A DNA stretch of 64,000 nt from Staphylococcus lloydii (GTDB lineage: Bacteria > Bacillota > Bacilli > Staphylococcales > Staphylococcaceae), in contig NZ_CP064056.1 in the NCBI RefSeq assembly GCF_015775975.1, positions 248,001-312,000 of the forward strand. The letters run 5' to 3'. Numbering within the stretch: the stretch's first letter is position 1; every line of letters starts with the position of its first letter. Position numbers and translations under genes: made by a program. Positions 8,354-17,650 of the stretch are shown one piece after another. Below the pieces are notes generated by a model. The model saw only the letters and a list, made by a program, of their open reading frames with translations. It searched no databases and was not told the origin of the DNA.

Positions 8354-9751
8354 TTAAACTTTTTCGATATATTGATCTTCGTATTCTAAGTCTTTGCCGA
8401 CGGGTTCCCACTTAATCAGTTTAGTAATAATTAAGCCTAAGATAGGGAAGATCGCAATGATGAGCATCGTCTTATTTAAACCAAAACTTGCTAAAATAAT
8501 TGGGAAGACAAATGTTCCAAACATACTACCAAAACGACTAATCGATTCAACAAAACCGGTACCTTTACCACGTAAAATGGTTGGATATGATAAAGCAGCG
8601 ATAGCTTTACCTTGTGTTCCGGGTCCACCAGCATGTCCGAAGAGGAATAGTGCAACCATAAAGGCAATTAGCCAAGTATAAGTATGTCCATAGAACAAAC
8701 CGATAATAATCATCGTAAACGCGACGATACTGAAACCTGTAATCGTTAATCTGCGGGCACCAAATTTAGTTGTCAGTAATGCACCAACCAGACCACCTAT
8801 GATGCCGGCAATATTAATTAAAGCTGTACCAGAAAGTGATTCTAGTTTATTTTGTCCAATAACGTAAGCAGCGATTAATGGAATATATAAACCAATGGCA
8901 TAGTATTGCATACCTTGTAAAGTGGCGATAGCAGTCGCTAATATTGTTCTTTTACGGTAACGTTTATTGAACAATGTACGTAGTGGGTGTTTTACCTCTG
9001 TACGTTTAAATTCTTCATTTTCACCTTTATAAGGCTCAATATTTACATTAATATTATAGTTTTTTTCTAATTCACGGCTAGCCTGAACTAGCGTTTTGTT
9101 TTTCATAGACCATGTAGGACTTTCGCTTAAATAAAATAGTCGCAGTACTAAAATAATTGTAGCGAAGACCGCTCCTAGACCTACCGTATAGCGCCATAAC
9201 AACGTGCCAGTACCTAAAGCGTAAAATAACATAACAATTAGTGCAGATGATACGACTGCAATGTACCAAACAACTTGCCAATAGTTTACGTTACGCCCTT
9301 TATCTTTTTGGTTACTAATTTCTGCTACGAAAGTAAATGCTACTGGGCTATCCATACCAATGGCAAAACCCATTAATAATCTGAAGCATAGTAAAATAGC
9401 TGGTGTGGGTGATAAGGCAGCACCTAGTGACCCGATAATTAGTGAAATCAGTGATACGGATAAAATAAGTTTGCGTCCAAATCTATCCGCGAAAAATCCT
9501 CCGATGGCTGCACCGAAAAATGCACCAAATGGCATTGCGGTCATGACAAATGATAGATAGCTTGGAGATAACTTGAATTCTGAAGTTAATTGATCAGTCG
9601 CCGTACCTAAAATTGTTAAATCGTAAGCATCTAAAAAGATTGTACCTAAGACGATGATTAATAATAATGCGGTACGTTTGGCGTTTTTCTGTCTATTTAC
9701 ATAATCAATAATGTCTTGCTTCGTATGTATCGTGATAGATTGTGCAGACAT
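8354..9751 (-). CDS. MFS transporter (sugar/aromatic-acid porter branch), 465 aa
   Basis: Twelve membrane segments follow a hydrophilic N terminus of about 28 residues. Motif A is GGFFADRFGRK, and the second-half loop reads TKFGARR. FLDAYDLTILGTA in TM1 resembles the DGxD/DxYDL TM1 motif of aromatic-acid and related porters (Asp in TM1). RLLMGFAIGMDSPVAFTFVAE is the TM4 signature. It starts after GGAGGAGGAG. The substrate is not evident. It stands alone between two oppositely oriented genes and has its own terminator. Confidence 0.85.
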   Translation of the reverse strand: MSAQSITIHTKQDIIDYVNRQKNAKRTALLLIIVLGTIFLDAYDLTILGTATDQLTSEFKLSPSYLSFVMTAMPFGAFFGAAIGGFFADRFGRKLILSVSLISLIIGSLGAALSPTPAILLCFRLLMGFAIGMDSPVAFTFVAEISNQKDKGRNVNYWQVVWYIAVVSSALIVMLFYALGTGTLLWRYTVGLGAVFATIILVLRLFYLSESPTWSMKNKTLVQASRELEKNYNINVNIEPYKGENEEFKRTEVKHPLRTLFNKRYRKRTILATAIATLQGMQYYAIGLYIPLIAAYVIGQNKLESLSGTALINIAGIIGGLVGALLTTKFGARRLTITGFSIVAFTMIIIGLFYGHTYTWLIAFMVALFLFGHAGGPGTQGKAIAALSYPTILRGKGTGFVESISRFGSMFGTFVFPIILASFGLNKTMLIIAIFPILGLIITKLIKWEPVGKDLEYEDQYIEKV

Positions 9752-9914
9752 GTGACTCCTCCTCCAACATTAAATGTAGGTCCTTCTGAATGGAAACGAT
9801 AAAACATTCATGGGATAATACAAGTGTGTTAATCCAGAGTTGAGTTGTTGAAAATACACTCTGAGCATAGCATACTTATATATGAAAAAACATGATATTT
9901 TGAGGAGTGAAATT

Positions 9915-10661
9915 ATGTTTACTGTCTATGGACATAGAGGCTTGCCAAGTCAAGCTCCAGAGAATACCATAGCATCATTTAAATCTGCGTCAAAAGCGGA
10001 AGGCATTAACTGGATAGAATTAGATGTTACGATAACTGATGATGAACAATTGGTTATTATTCATGATGATTATTTAGACCGTACGACAAACATGTCAGGC
10101 GAAGTAACAAGCTATAAGTATAGCGATATTAAATCAGCGTCTGCAGGGGCATGGTACAGTAACAAATTTAAAGATGAACATCTTCCCACGTTTGATGATG
10201 TAATTAATTTTGCCAATGACTATAATATGAATTTAAATGTTGAATTAAAAGGAGTTACAGGTCCTAAAGGCACAGCGTTATCAAAAAGCATGGTTCAACA
10301 AGTTAGTGACAAGTTGCAAAACTTAAACAATGATCAACAAATATTGATTTCTAGCTTTAATGTGATGTTAGTAAAATTAGCCGAAGAACTTATGCCGCAA
10401 TTCAAACGCGCAGTCATATTTAAGGCGGCAGCATTTGAAGAAGATTGGCGTACAATATTAGACTTTTGTAATTCAAAAACAGTAAACATCGAAGATAAAT
10501 CACTCACACAAGCTAAAGTTAAAACAATTAAAGAAGCAGGCTACGAGCTCAACGTATGGACCGTCAACAAAGTTGTGCGCGCCAACCAATTAGCCAATTG
10601 GGGCGTAGACGGTGTCTTTACCGATAACGCAGACAAATTGAGTCATTTACAAGAAGTATAA
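9915..10661 (+). CDS. Glycerophosphodiester phosphodiesterase, 248 aa
   Basis: GDPD-domain hallmarks: GHRG with APENTIASF near the N terminus, WIELDVT (metal-binding Glu/Asp), and IIHDDYLDRTTN. The C terminus WTVNK...WGVDGVFTDNAD completes the TIM barrel. It hydrolyses glycerophosphodiesters to glycerol-3-phosphate and an alcohol. No signal peptide is present, so it is a cytosolic UgpQ-like enzyme. GAGGAGTG precedes the ATG at 9915; the ATG at 9882 has no good ribosome site. Confidence 0.88.
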   Translation: MFTVYGHRGLPSQAPENTIASFKSASKAEGINWIELDVTITDDEQLVIIHDDYLDRTTNMSGEVTSYKYSDIKSASAGAWYSNKFKDEHLPTFDDVINFANDYNMNLNVELKGVTGPKGTALSKSMVQQVSDKLQNLNNDQQILISSFNVMLVKLAEELMPQFKRAVIFKAAAFEEDWRTILDFCNSKTVNIEDKSLTQAKVKTIKEAGYELNVWTVNKVVRANQLANWGVDGVFTDNADKLSHLQEV

Positions 10662-10782
10662 ATGAGACTAGAAGTAATATGGGAACAAGATTTGTGCAAT
10701 GAGTGAACCATTAGTTCTCAATTATTGTTTAGAGTTAATTTCGACTTTGATTTATATTTCCTAGAAAATAAATAACTAAATC

Positions 10783-10812
10783 AACCCGTCATCGTTATGG
10801 TGACGGGTTTTT
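10783..10812. terminator. Bidirectional terminator between GDPD and proC
   Basis: AACCCGTCA and TGACGGGTT arms followed by TTTTT on plus; the minus side has a shorter T-rich run. It sits between convergent genes. Confidence 0.75.
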
Positions 10813-10820
10813 AATATTGC

Positions 10821-11594
10821 TTATCTTCTGCCAACAGCGTTTATGGCATCGATAAGTGCATATCTAAAGTTGTTTTTTTCTAATGCGCTTGTAGCTTTAA
10901 TCGTGCTTCCCCCAGGAGAGGTTACTGTGTCTTTAAGCGCGCCAGGATGTTGTCCTGTTTCTTGAGCTAATTGTGCAGCACCGATGATCATTTCTAATAT
11001 CACTTCATAAGAAAGATTTCTATCCATACCATTTAATACGGCACCATCAGATAGTGCTTCGACAAATACATCTACAATGGCAGGGCCACATCCAGACATA
11101 GTACTAAAAATATCTAATTCACTTTCTTTAACTTCTACTAGCTTACCTAGACAGCTAAATACGTCTGTAATCATTGTGTTATTTTGTGGTAGTTGGTTAT
11201 GTGCATATCCAATAATACCTTTATTTATTTCAACGACGACGTTCGGTAATAGGCTGACGATAGGTTGTTGTTTAGAGAAAACATGTTCCATATCGGCGAT
11301 AGACAATGAGGGTACGATTGAAACTATCATCGTATCTTCATTAACTACGTTACTTAGTTCGTCGAGTACATTTCCAACTGCAGCTTCATTTACGACTAAG
11401 AGAATCATGTCACAGCGTGCCAAATCATCATAATTGTGAACGAGTGTTGCACCTACTTCTGATGACAGATTTTTTGCCTTATTACTGTGACCTGATTTAA
11501 TATAAATATTTTGCATATTTAAGTTATCCGAGTTATAAAACCCTTTTACCAAAGCACTTCCCATATGACCTGCACCTATAATACCTAATTTCAT
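10821..11594 (-). CDS. proC: Pyrroline-5-carboxylate reductase
   Basis: Last step of proline synthesis, reducing pyrroline-5-carboxylate with NAD(P)H. The N-terminal GIIGAGHMGSAL is the Rossmann glycine motif. The C-terminal LKDTVTSPGGSTIKA with the preceding MSGCGPAI are the ProC signature and substrate site. 257 residues is slightly short but within the family. AAGGGG lies 8 bases before the ATG at 11594; the upstream GTG at 11603 overlaps it and is rejected. A monocistronic transcript is likely, ending at the shared terminator. Confidence 0.9.
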   Translation of the reverse strand: MKLGIIGAGHMGSALVKGFYNSDNLNMQNIYIKSGHSNKAKNLSSEVGATLVHNYDDLARCDMILLVVNEAAVGNVLDELSNVVNEDTMIVSIVPSLSIADMEHVFSKQQPIVSLLPNVVVEINKGIIGYAHNQLPQNNTMITDVFSCLGKLVEVKESELDIFSTMSGCGPAIVDVFVEALSDGAVLNGMDRNLSYEVILEMIIGAAQLAQETGQHPGALKDTVTSPGGSTIKATSALEKNNFRYALIDAINAVGRR

Positions 11595-11802
11595 TTCTAG
11601 CACCCCTTTGATAATAGTTACATCATAAAATCATATATTTGAATTAATATTCCCTTGAAATTGGTGAAGAAAACTAATATGACATTGCATCTAATATTCG
11701 GCGCTTGAAAGCAAGTTACTTAACCCAAATATTGAAATGTAGGATAATGAAGTTGCTATAATAATAACACTAACGCAAATTAATTTGTGAAAGGAGTCTA
11801 TC

Positions 11803-12543
11803 ATGAAACATCAAGGTAGAAATGATTTTACTTTAAGATTATTTGAAGCGGCCGAGATTCGTGAAGGCATGCGTATACTTGAAGTAGGTTGTGCGACGGG
11901 AGAAGTGACTCAATTATTATCAGAAATAGTTGGCCCTACGGGTGAGGTAGTTGGTGTAGATATGAACGAGCAATTGCTTGAAATGGCAAAAACGAATAAT
12001 AATGCTTCCAATATAGAATATATAAATAGTGATGTGTATCAATTACCTGATGATTTAGCGCAGTTTGATGCAATCGTTGGTAGAAGGATTTTAATGTATC
12101 TACCAGAAGCTAAAGCATGTTTACAAAATTTAAAACGATTTCTAAAGCCTGGTGGTATTTTATGTTTCCAAGAAAGTGATGCGATTAATGGTGGCACTGG
12201 AGCGAATCAATTACCATTACATCAACAAGCCATTCAGCGTGTATGGGATACGGTAGATGCTGAAGGTGGCGATATTCATATAGGGCAAAAATTATATATG
12301 ATGTACCTTAATATTGGCATACCACAACCTCAAGTCATTGCCGAAGCATTAATTCAAACATCTGACGATAATGATTTACAATGGCTAACTGAAATGATGG
12401 AAACTAGAATGAAAGAAAACGAAATTATAGCTAAAGACTTTTCTATGGAGAAATTCAAGGCGAATATGTCTCATGAAGCAGAAGAAGCACAGGCAGCGTT
12501 TATACGTGATATGGCATTCGGCGTGTGGGGCAGAAAAGATTAA
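11803..12543 (+). CDS. Class I SAM-dependent methyltransferase, 246 aa
   Basis: Motif I is ILEVGCATGEVT and motif II is VVGVDMNEQLLEMA. Motif IV is FDAIVGRRILMYL, and LKPGGILCFQE is the post-IV motif, an arrangement like UbiE-type enzymes. The substrate cannot be inferred. A good ribosome site (GAAAGGAG) precedes the ATG. It stands alone with its own terminator. Confidence 0.85.
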   Translation: MKHQGRNDFTLRLFEAAEIREGMRILEVGCATGEVTQLLSEIVGPTGEVVGVDMNEQLLEMAKTNNNASNIEYINSDVYQLPDDLAQFDAIVGRRILMYLPEAKACLQNLKRFLKPGGILCFQESDAINGGTGANQLPLHQQAIQRVWDTVDAEGGDIHIGQKLYMMYLNIGIPQPQVIAEALIQTSDDNDLQWLTEMMETRMKENEIIAKDFSMEKFKANMSHEAEEAQAAFIRDMAFGVWGRKD

Positions 12544-12569
12544 TGACCAATTGAAATCTAAATAACTGT

Positions 12570-12602
12570 CACTTCCATATTTTTAATGTGGAAGTGTTTT
12601 TT
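12570..12602 (+). terminator. Terminator of the methyltransferase gene
   Basis: CACTTCCAT and ATGTGGAAGTG arms with a T6 run. Confidence 0.8.
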
Positions 12603-12786
12603 ATGTCAAAAGCAAATTAATCTATTTAAAAAATTAAGATATAGTAATTGTATATTATAAGTGTAACTTATTATTATAATATTTAACCTGAAAATATATA
12701 ATATAGTTATAGTTTTATATTATTTTCTCTGTTACAATTAGTTAATACTTTATTATAAGCGTTTTAATAAACAGAGGGGGATGTTT

Positions 12787-14157
12787 ATGCAACATGATAG
12801 TATATGGCTTACTATAGTCGGCCTAATTATAATTATTTCAATAGTAGGGTTATTAATTGCTAAACGTATAAGTCCTGTCGTAGGTATGATTTTAATACCT
12901 AGTGCCGGGGCGCTCATATTAGGTCACAGTATAGGGGACCTAGTTAAATATTTCAATAGTGGTTTGGATCAAGTTATGAGCGTAGTCATTATGTTCATTT
13001 TCGCCATTATATTCTTTGGCTTATTGACGGATGCGGGTTTATTTAAACCGTTAGTTAAGCGGCTTATATTGATTACTAGAGGTAATGTTATTATCGTCTG
13101 TATTATGACGGCTTTGATTGGAACAATAATCCAACTTGATGGTGCGGGTGCGACAACGTTTTTACTTTCAATTCCAGCCTTATTACCTTTATATAAAGCA
13201 CTTAACATGAATAAGTACTTACTTATTTTATTATTAGGATTAAGTGCGTCAGTGATGAATATGGTACCTTGGGGTGGCCCAATGGCGCGTACGGCATCAG
13301 TGCTTCATTCCAAAAGTGTTAATGAATTATGGTATGGCGTTATACCGGTTCAAATCGTTGGTATTTTCCTTGTGTTAATCTTTGCCGTGTATTTAGGATT
13401 GAGAGAAAAAAGAAGAATTAATCGTGCAGTGGCAAAAGGTGAAATAGAAGATAAACAACATGTCGATGTACATAAATTAGTAGAAGTATATGAACGTGAT
13501 CAAGAAGTTAAATTCCCAGTTCGTGGTATGGCAGTAAAACATAGATGGGTAAATTGGGTTAACGTTATTTTAACTTTAGCTATTATCGTTATTATGTTAT
13601 TAAACATTGCACCACCAGAATTCGCATTTATGATGGGTGTAGCTATTGCATTAATCGTTAACTTCCCAGATGTCGATGAACAAATGAATCGACTTAAGGC
13701 ACATGCACCCAATGCGTTAATGATGGCGGCAGTAATTATTGCTGCTGGTATGTTCTTAGGTGTCCTAAATGAAACTGGCATGTTAAAAGCAATCGCATTA
13801 AGTTTAATTCATATTATACCTAACTCAGTTGGGCCATATTTACATGTTATCGTAGGTATTTTCGGGGTACCATTAGACTTGTTAACAAGTACAGACGCTT
13901 ATTATTTCGCAGTATTACCAATCGTAGAACAAACTGCAGGGCAATTCGGTGTACCATCAGTATCAACTGCTTATTCTATGCTTATTGGTAATATTATCGG
14001 TACTTTCGTCAGTCCATTCTCACCAGCATTATGGTTGGCTATTGGTTTAGCGGAAGCAAACATGGGAACGTATATTAAATATGCATTCTTCTGGATATGG
14101 GGCTTCGCAATCGTTATGTTAATCATTGCTTTATTAATGGGCGTTGTAACAGTTTAA
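12787..14157 (+). CDS. CitMHS-family citrate/divalent metal transporter
   Basis: 456 residues with about 12 membrane segments. IQLDGAGATTFLLSIPALLPLYKAL and MNMVPWGGPMARTAS (positions about 115-170) match the CitMHS family (CitM/CitH of Bacillus), which imports citrate complexed with Mg2+ or Ca2+ using protons. The second half carries the matching LLTSTDAYYFAVLPIV repeat. AGAGGGGG abuts the ATG at 12781, so the next ATG at 12787 is the better start. A weak cre-like core (AAGCGTTTT at about 12757) lies just upstream. Confidence 0.85.
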   Translation: MQHDSIWLTIVGLIIIISIVGLLIAKRISPVVGMILIPSAGALILGHSIGDLVKYFNSGLDQVMSVVIMFIFAIIFFGLLTDAGLFKPLVKRLILITRGNVIIVCIMTALIGTIIQLDGAGATTFLLSIPALLPLYKALNMNKYLLILLLGLSASVMNMVPWGGPMARTASVLHSKSVNELWYGVIPVQIVGIFLVLIFAVYLGLREKRRINRAVAKGEIEDKQHVDVHKLVEVYERDQEVKFPVRGMAVKHRWVNWVNVILTLAIIVIMLLNIAPPEFAFMMGVAIALIVNFPDVDEQMNRLKAHAPNALMMAAVIIAAGMFLGVLNETGMLKAIALSLIHIIPNSVGPYLHVIVGIFGVPLDLLTSTDAYYFAVLPIVEQTAGQFGVPSVSTAYSMLIGNIIGTFVSPFSPALWLAIGLAEANMGTYIKYAFFWIWGFAIVMLIIALLMGVVTV

Positions 14158-14237
14158 GTCAATGATTATAACTACTTCAAAATAGGCCACAAAGGGCGGC
14201 ACAATTTACGACAAGATAAAGTTTTTAAAAATATGAA

Positions 14238-14270
14238 ACACCCTCACTTTAATTAGAGTGAGGGTGTTGT
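14238..14270 (+). terminator. Terminator of the citrate transporter
   Basis: ACACCCTCACT with AGAGTGAGGGTGT, a perfect or near-perfect 11-bp stem followed by a T-rich tail. Confidence 0.75.
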
Positions 14271-14284
14271 TAATTTAGCTATAA

Positions 14285-14325
14285 AAAAGCGTAACAGTTA
14301 TATTATCTGTTACGCTTTTATTTTA
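14285..14325. terminator. Bidirectional terminator before the 33-residue peptide gene
   Basis: AAAAGCGTAACAG and CTGTTACGCTTTT arms, with T-runs on both strands. Confidence 0.8.
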
Positions 14326-14427
14326 TTAATATTCGATGTTAGGTGCTTTGTTTACATGTTTTTGATAACGTTTAAGGCCGAAGAATGCTAATGCACCTAA
14401 GCCTACAACAACTAATAATGTTTTCAT
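14326..14427 (-). CDS. 33-residue membrane peptide beside mqo
   Basis: Reading from 14427 on the minus strand gives MKTLLVVVGLGALAFFGLKR (first 20 residues), then a basic/polar tail ending NIEY. It has one transmembrane helix. AGGAGTACAAGAT supplies a strong ribosome site. Codon use and the hydrophobic-then-polar layout look real, and I recall similar single-span peptides next to mqo2 in other staphylococci. It lies 138 bases downstream of mqo on the same strand and could share its transcript. Function unknown. Confidence 0.75.
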   Translation of the reverse strand: MKTLLVVVGLGALAFFGLKRYQKHVNKAPNIEY

Positions 14428-14564
14428 ATCTTGTACTCCTTTAAGTTCATTGATTATAACGAAATAATTAAACTGAGATTAGTAATAAATAGCAATAAGC
14501 CATTTGATATGACAATTTAAATAAATTTAAACGTGCATATCAATAATGGCATTGCTAAATATTA

Positions 14565-16058
14565 TTATTCGTAATAATTTAATCCAAGATCTTTTGAAGT
14601 TTGGTGACGTGTTTTTCTCATTAAATCAGCATCATCAATTAATGATTTACCATATGATGGAATCATTTTTTGGATTTTTGGTAACCATGCATCTTTATAT
14701 TCAGAGAAGTTTTTCTCTAATACTTCAAGTGCTACTGATACAGAAGTAGATGCCCCTGGTGATTCACCAAGTAAAGCAATTACAGTATGGTCAGAAGAGT
14801 TAACAACTTCTGTGCCGAATTGAATGTAACCTTTACCTTCTTTTTCAGTGTCTTTAATTACTTGAACACGTTTACCAGCAGTGTATAATTGCCAATCTTT
14901 GTCACGTGCTTGTGGATAGAAAGTACGTAAGTGATTCATACAACCTTCTTTAGTCATTAAGATTTGGTCGAATGAATATTTAATTAATGGTAAGTTTTTC
15001 ACAGCTGCCGCTAATAAAGTTGTAATGTTATATGGTTTAACTGATTTGAATAAATCTAAGTTTGAACCATTTTTCAAGAACTTAGGTCCAACACTAGCGA
15101 ATGGTCCGAATAATAAAGTTCTTTCTCCGTCAATATAACGTGTATCTAAGTGAGGTACAGTCATTGGTGGAGTGCCAGGTGGTTCTTTACCATACACTTT
15201 GGCATCGTGTTCTTTGATAACATCTGGGTTAGTACAAGCTAAAAATTGGCCTGTAATAGGGAAGCCACCTAGGTGTTTACTTTCAGGGATGCCTGTTTTT
15301 TGTAGCAATGGAATAGCGCCACCGCCTGCACCGATAAATACGTAATCAGCTAATTGAGTTTGAGTTACACCGCTATTACGTTCACGAATTTCAACTTCCC
15401 ATTTACCGTCTACACGTTGGTTAAAGTTAACAACTTCGTGGTTGTAATGTACTTCTGTTTTAGGTGTTTCTTCAAGATTTTTCGCTAATTTACGAGTTAA
15501 CGCACCAAAGTTTACGTCTGTACCTTCATTAATTTTACTTGCAGCCATAATATCGTCTTTACTATGACCTTGCATCATTAATGGAATCCATTTTCTCATT
15601 ACTTCGATGTCTTCTGTAAATTCGATGTTATCGAACATTGGGAAGTTTTTCATTGCTTCGTAACGATCTTTTAAGAATTTAACGTTATTTTTACCTCTTA
15701 CGAAACTGATGTGAGGTAATGGACGAATAAATTCTTCAGGGTTTTCGATGTATTTTTCACGTACTAAGTGACCCCAATATTGTTTTGAAATTTCGAATTC
15801 TTGGTTGATTTCTTTTGCTTTTTCAATGTCAATTGAACCATCAGGTTGTTGCACCGTATAGTTCAATTCACAAAGCGCTGCGTGACCTGTACCAGCATTG
15901 TGACGTTCGTTTGAACTTTCAATACCAGGACGATCTAGACGTTCATAAAGTTTGACATTCCAATCTGGTTCGATTTCTTTAAGCATTGAACCGAATGTCG
16001 TACTAAGGACGCCAGCGCCAATAAGAATGACATCTTTTGATTCCTTTTGATTAGCCAT
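14565..16058 (-). CDS. mqo: Malate:quinone oxidoreductase (or lactate:quinone paralog)
   Basis: 497 residues. VILIGAGVLSTTFGSML is the FAD-binding motif; NERHNAGTGHAALCELNYT and the C-terminal LLGESPGASTSVSVALEVLE are diagnostic of the Mqo family. It is a membrane-associated flavoprotein that passes electrons from malate to menaquinone. In S. aureus the second paralog (mqo2/lqo) acts as lactate:quinone oxidoreductase, and this protein resembles that paralog closely by memory, so the substrate is open. The ribosome site is AAAGGTGAG on the minus strand. A 33-residue membrane peptide gene lies just downstream. Confidence 0.9.
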   Translation of the reverse strand: MANQKESKDVILIGAGVLSTTFGSMLKEIEPDWNVKLYERLDRPGIESSNERHNAGTGHAALCELNYTVQQPDGSIDIEKAKEINQEFEISKQYWGHLVREKYIENPEEFIRPLPHISFVRGKNNVKFLKDRYEAMKNFPMFDNIEFTEDIEVMRKWIPLMMQGHSKDDIMAASKINEGTDVNFGALTRKLAKNLEETPKTEVHYNHEVVNFNQRVDGKWEVEIRERNSGVTQTQLADYVFIGAGGGAIPLLQKTGIPESKHLGGFPITGQFLACTNPDVIKEHDAKVYGKEPPGTPPMTVPHLDTRYIDGERTLLFGPFASVGPKFLKNGSNLDLFKSVKPYNITTLLAAAVKNLPLIKYSFDQILMTKEGCMNHLRTFYPQARDKDWQLYTAGKRVQVIKDTEKEGKGYIQFGTEVVNSSDHTVIALLGESPGASTSVSVALEVLEKNFSEYKDAWLPKIQKMIPSYGKSLIDDADLMRKTRHQTSKDLGLNYYE

Positions 16059-16530
16059 ACTGTCTCACCTTTCATTAATTAAATTATTAGTAACATTTGT
16101 TGTTACCCATGGCCTCTTTCCACTTATAATTATAATATATTCCAATCTATTATAAAAATACATAATTTTAATTACATCCATTACTTTTAGTAATGGGTGG
16201 AGGAAAAGGCGTTAAAGTTTATACTAAAAGTTATTTACCCGATTTCATTATATCAAAATCATTTATTAATAAATAAAAGTAAGCGTTTTACTATACGATA
16301 AATTAACTTTCCGTATAAGTCATCAGGTCATAATATGAGTATGCACCGAAATTTGATTTACGGCAAGTTTTTTACTTAAAAATAGCCGATTTTTTTAAAA
16401 AAATTTTGCTTTGGCTTGCATCAAATAGGCAATAGTATAATATCGCGAATAAACTCCATTTTTTACCTCTATTGATGAAAAATGGGGTGCTTTATAAAGT
16501 GAAATTTCATTATTATAGGGGTGGGAACTG
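16059..16530. other. Intergenic region between divergent mqo and DUF2848 genes
   Basis: AT-rich, with no credible ORF. It holds an imperfect palindrome with a cre-like core (AGTAAGCGTTTTACT, about 16276-16290) and an inverted repeat CCATTTTT..AAAAATGG (about 16457-16485) upstream of the plus-strand gene. Promoters for both genes must lie here but none is strong enough to name. Confidence 0.5.
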
Positions 16531-17184
16531 ATGAAATTTATGTTAAGTAACGAATGGGTGGATATTGATTTTAAGCATGCGTATTGCATAGGCTATTCAG
16601 GACGTAATGTAGATAAAACAAAGGCACATATTGCCGAATTAAAAAAATTAGGTGTGCCAGAACCAGCTTCGATACCTGAAATTTATCATTTATCTTCTTC
16701 ATTATTTAAACAAGTAGACAGTATAGATGTAGTTGGCAATAAGACGAGTGGGGAAGCAGAAATAGTTTTGCTTTTTAATGGTGAACAAAGTTATGTAACG
16801 CTAGGGAGTGATCATACGGACCGAGATTTAGAAAGGGTTAGTATTCATAAATCCAAACAAGTATGTGCTAAGCCTCTAGCAACTGACTTATGGCGTTTTG
16901 AAGACGTACAAGAGCAGTGGGATAATCTACAATTATCCTCTTATATAATGGAAGATGAAGAGTGGAAGTTATATCAACAAGACGCTGTGAGTAGTATTTT
17001 GCCAGTAGAAAACTTAATGAAGACTTTAACTAAAGAAGGGGAGGAACTAACGAATACAATTGTTTATTGTGGGACAGTGCCGTTGATAGATGGATTTAAG
17101 TATCCAAATAAATTTAAAGCTGAATTATTTAATCCTCAAAAAAATAAAGCAATCGAACTAACTTATTCTGTAAATGAATTATAG
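16531..17184 (+). CDS. DUF2848-family protein, 217 aa
   Basis: Central FNGEQSYVTLGSDHTDRDLE is the strongest clue: the GSDHTDR block followed by SKQVCAKPLA is typical of DUF2848 proteins, often found near amidase-type or aromatic/fatty-acid catabolic genes. No membrane segment or signal peptide. GGGGTGGG lies 7 bases before the ATG. It stands alone here, with a terminator about 100 bases downstream. The reaction is unknown to me. Confidence 0.7.
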   Translation: MKFMLSNEWVDIDFKHAYCIGYSGRNVDKTKAHIAELKKLGVPEPASIPEIYHLSSSLFKQVDSIDVVGNKTSGEAEIVLLFNGEQSYVTLGSDHTDRDLERVSIHKSKQVCAKPLATDLWRFEDVQEQWDNLQLSSYIMEDEEWKLYQQDAVSSILPVENLMKTLTKEGEELTNTIVYCGTVPLIDGFKYPNKFKAELFNPQKNKAIELTYSVNEL

Positions 17185-17286
17185 AACGTACTAAAGTTAT
17201 GTAAAAAAGCTTAATTTTTAATGAATTTAGGTTTTGAAGTACATTATAAAGTTTAAATATTATATGATTATGGGTGGATTAAGAAA

Positions 17287-17318
17287 GGTGATGAACGTAG
17301 ATCGTTCATCATCTTTTT
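17287..17318 (+). terminator. Terminator downstream of DUF2848 gene
   Basis: GTGATGAACG and CGTTCATCAT arms, loop TAGAT, then TTTTT. Confidence 0.7.
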
Positions 17319-17650
17319 ATATATAATAGTTAAAAATAAACTTGTGAAAATTATTATTTCAGTCCCCAATTTAAATGGGGGTATATGGAACGTAATGTAA
17401 TATTGTGGCGTTAATGACTGCGGGATGAGACAACTTGAATATATTTTCTTAAAGAAAATAAAAAACAATAAAAGGTGTGTAACTTCTAAATTTTGCAATC
17501 ATAATATTGCTAAAACAACTATTAAGACTTTTATTAAAAGTTTTCTTCATATTTAATTAATTTAAATTAGTTATAATCGTTCAAAAAATTTTAAAAAATA
17601 CGATTATTTATAAATTGATAGGGTAACCTCCCATAAAGGAGGTTGATTTT
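17319..17650. other. Intergenic region upstream of the channel gene
   Basis: Very AT-rich. A compact palindrome CCCCAATTTAAATGGGG lies near 17365-17381. A -10-like TATAAT lies near 17572-17577, and AAAGGAGG precedes the channel gene. A 43-codon ORF from about 17425 has no ribosome site and is not called. Confidence 0.4.

Noticed and set aside
12753..12771. cre-like site upstream of the citrate transporter
   Set aside because: Only the core matches; outer bases deviate.
16271..16290. cre-like palindrome upstream of mqo
   Set aside because: Central AAGCGTTT fits, but three consensus positions are wrong.
17425..17560. 43-codon ORF upstream of the channel gene
   Set aside because: No Shine-Dalgarno sequence and AT-driven composition.
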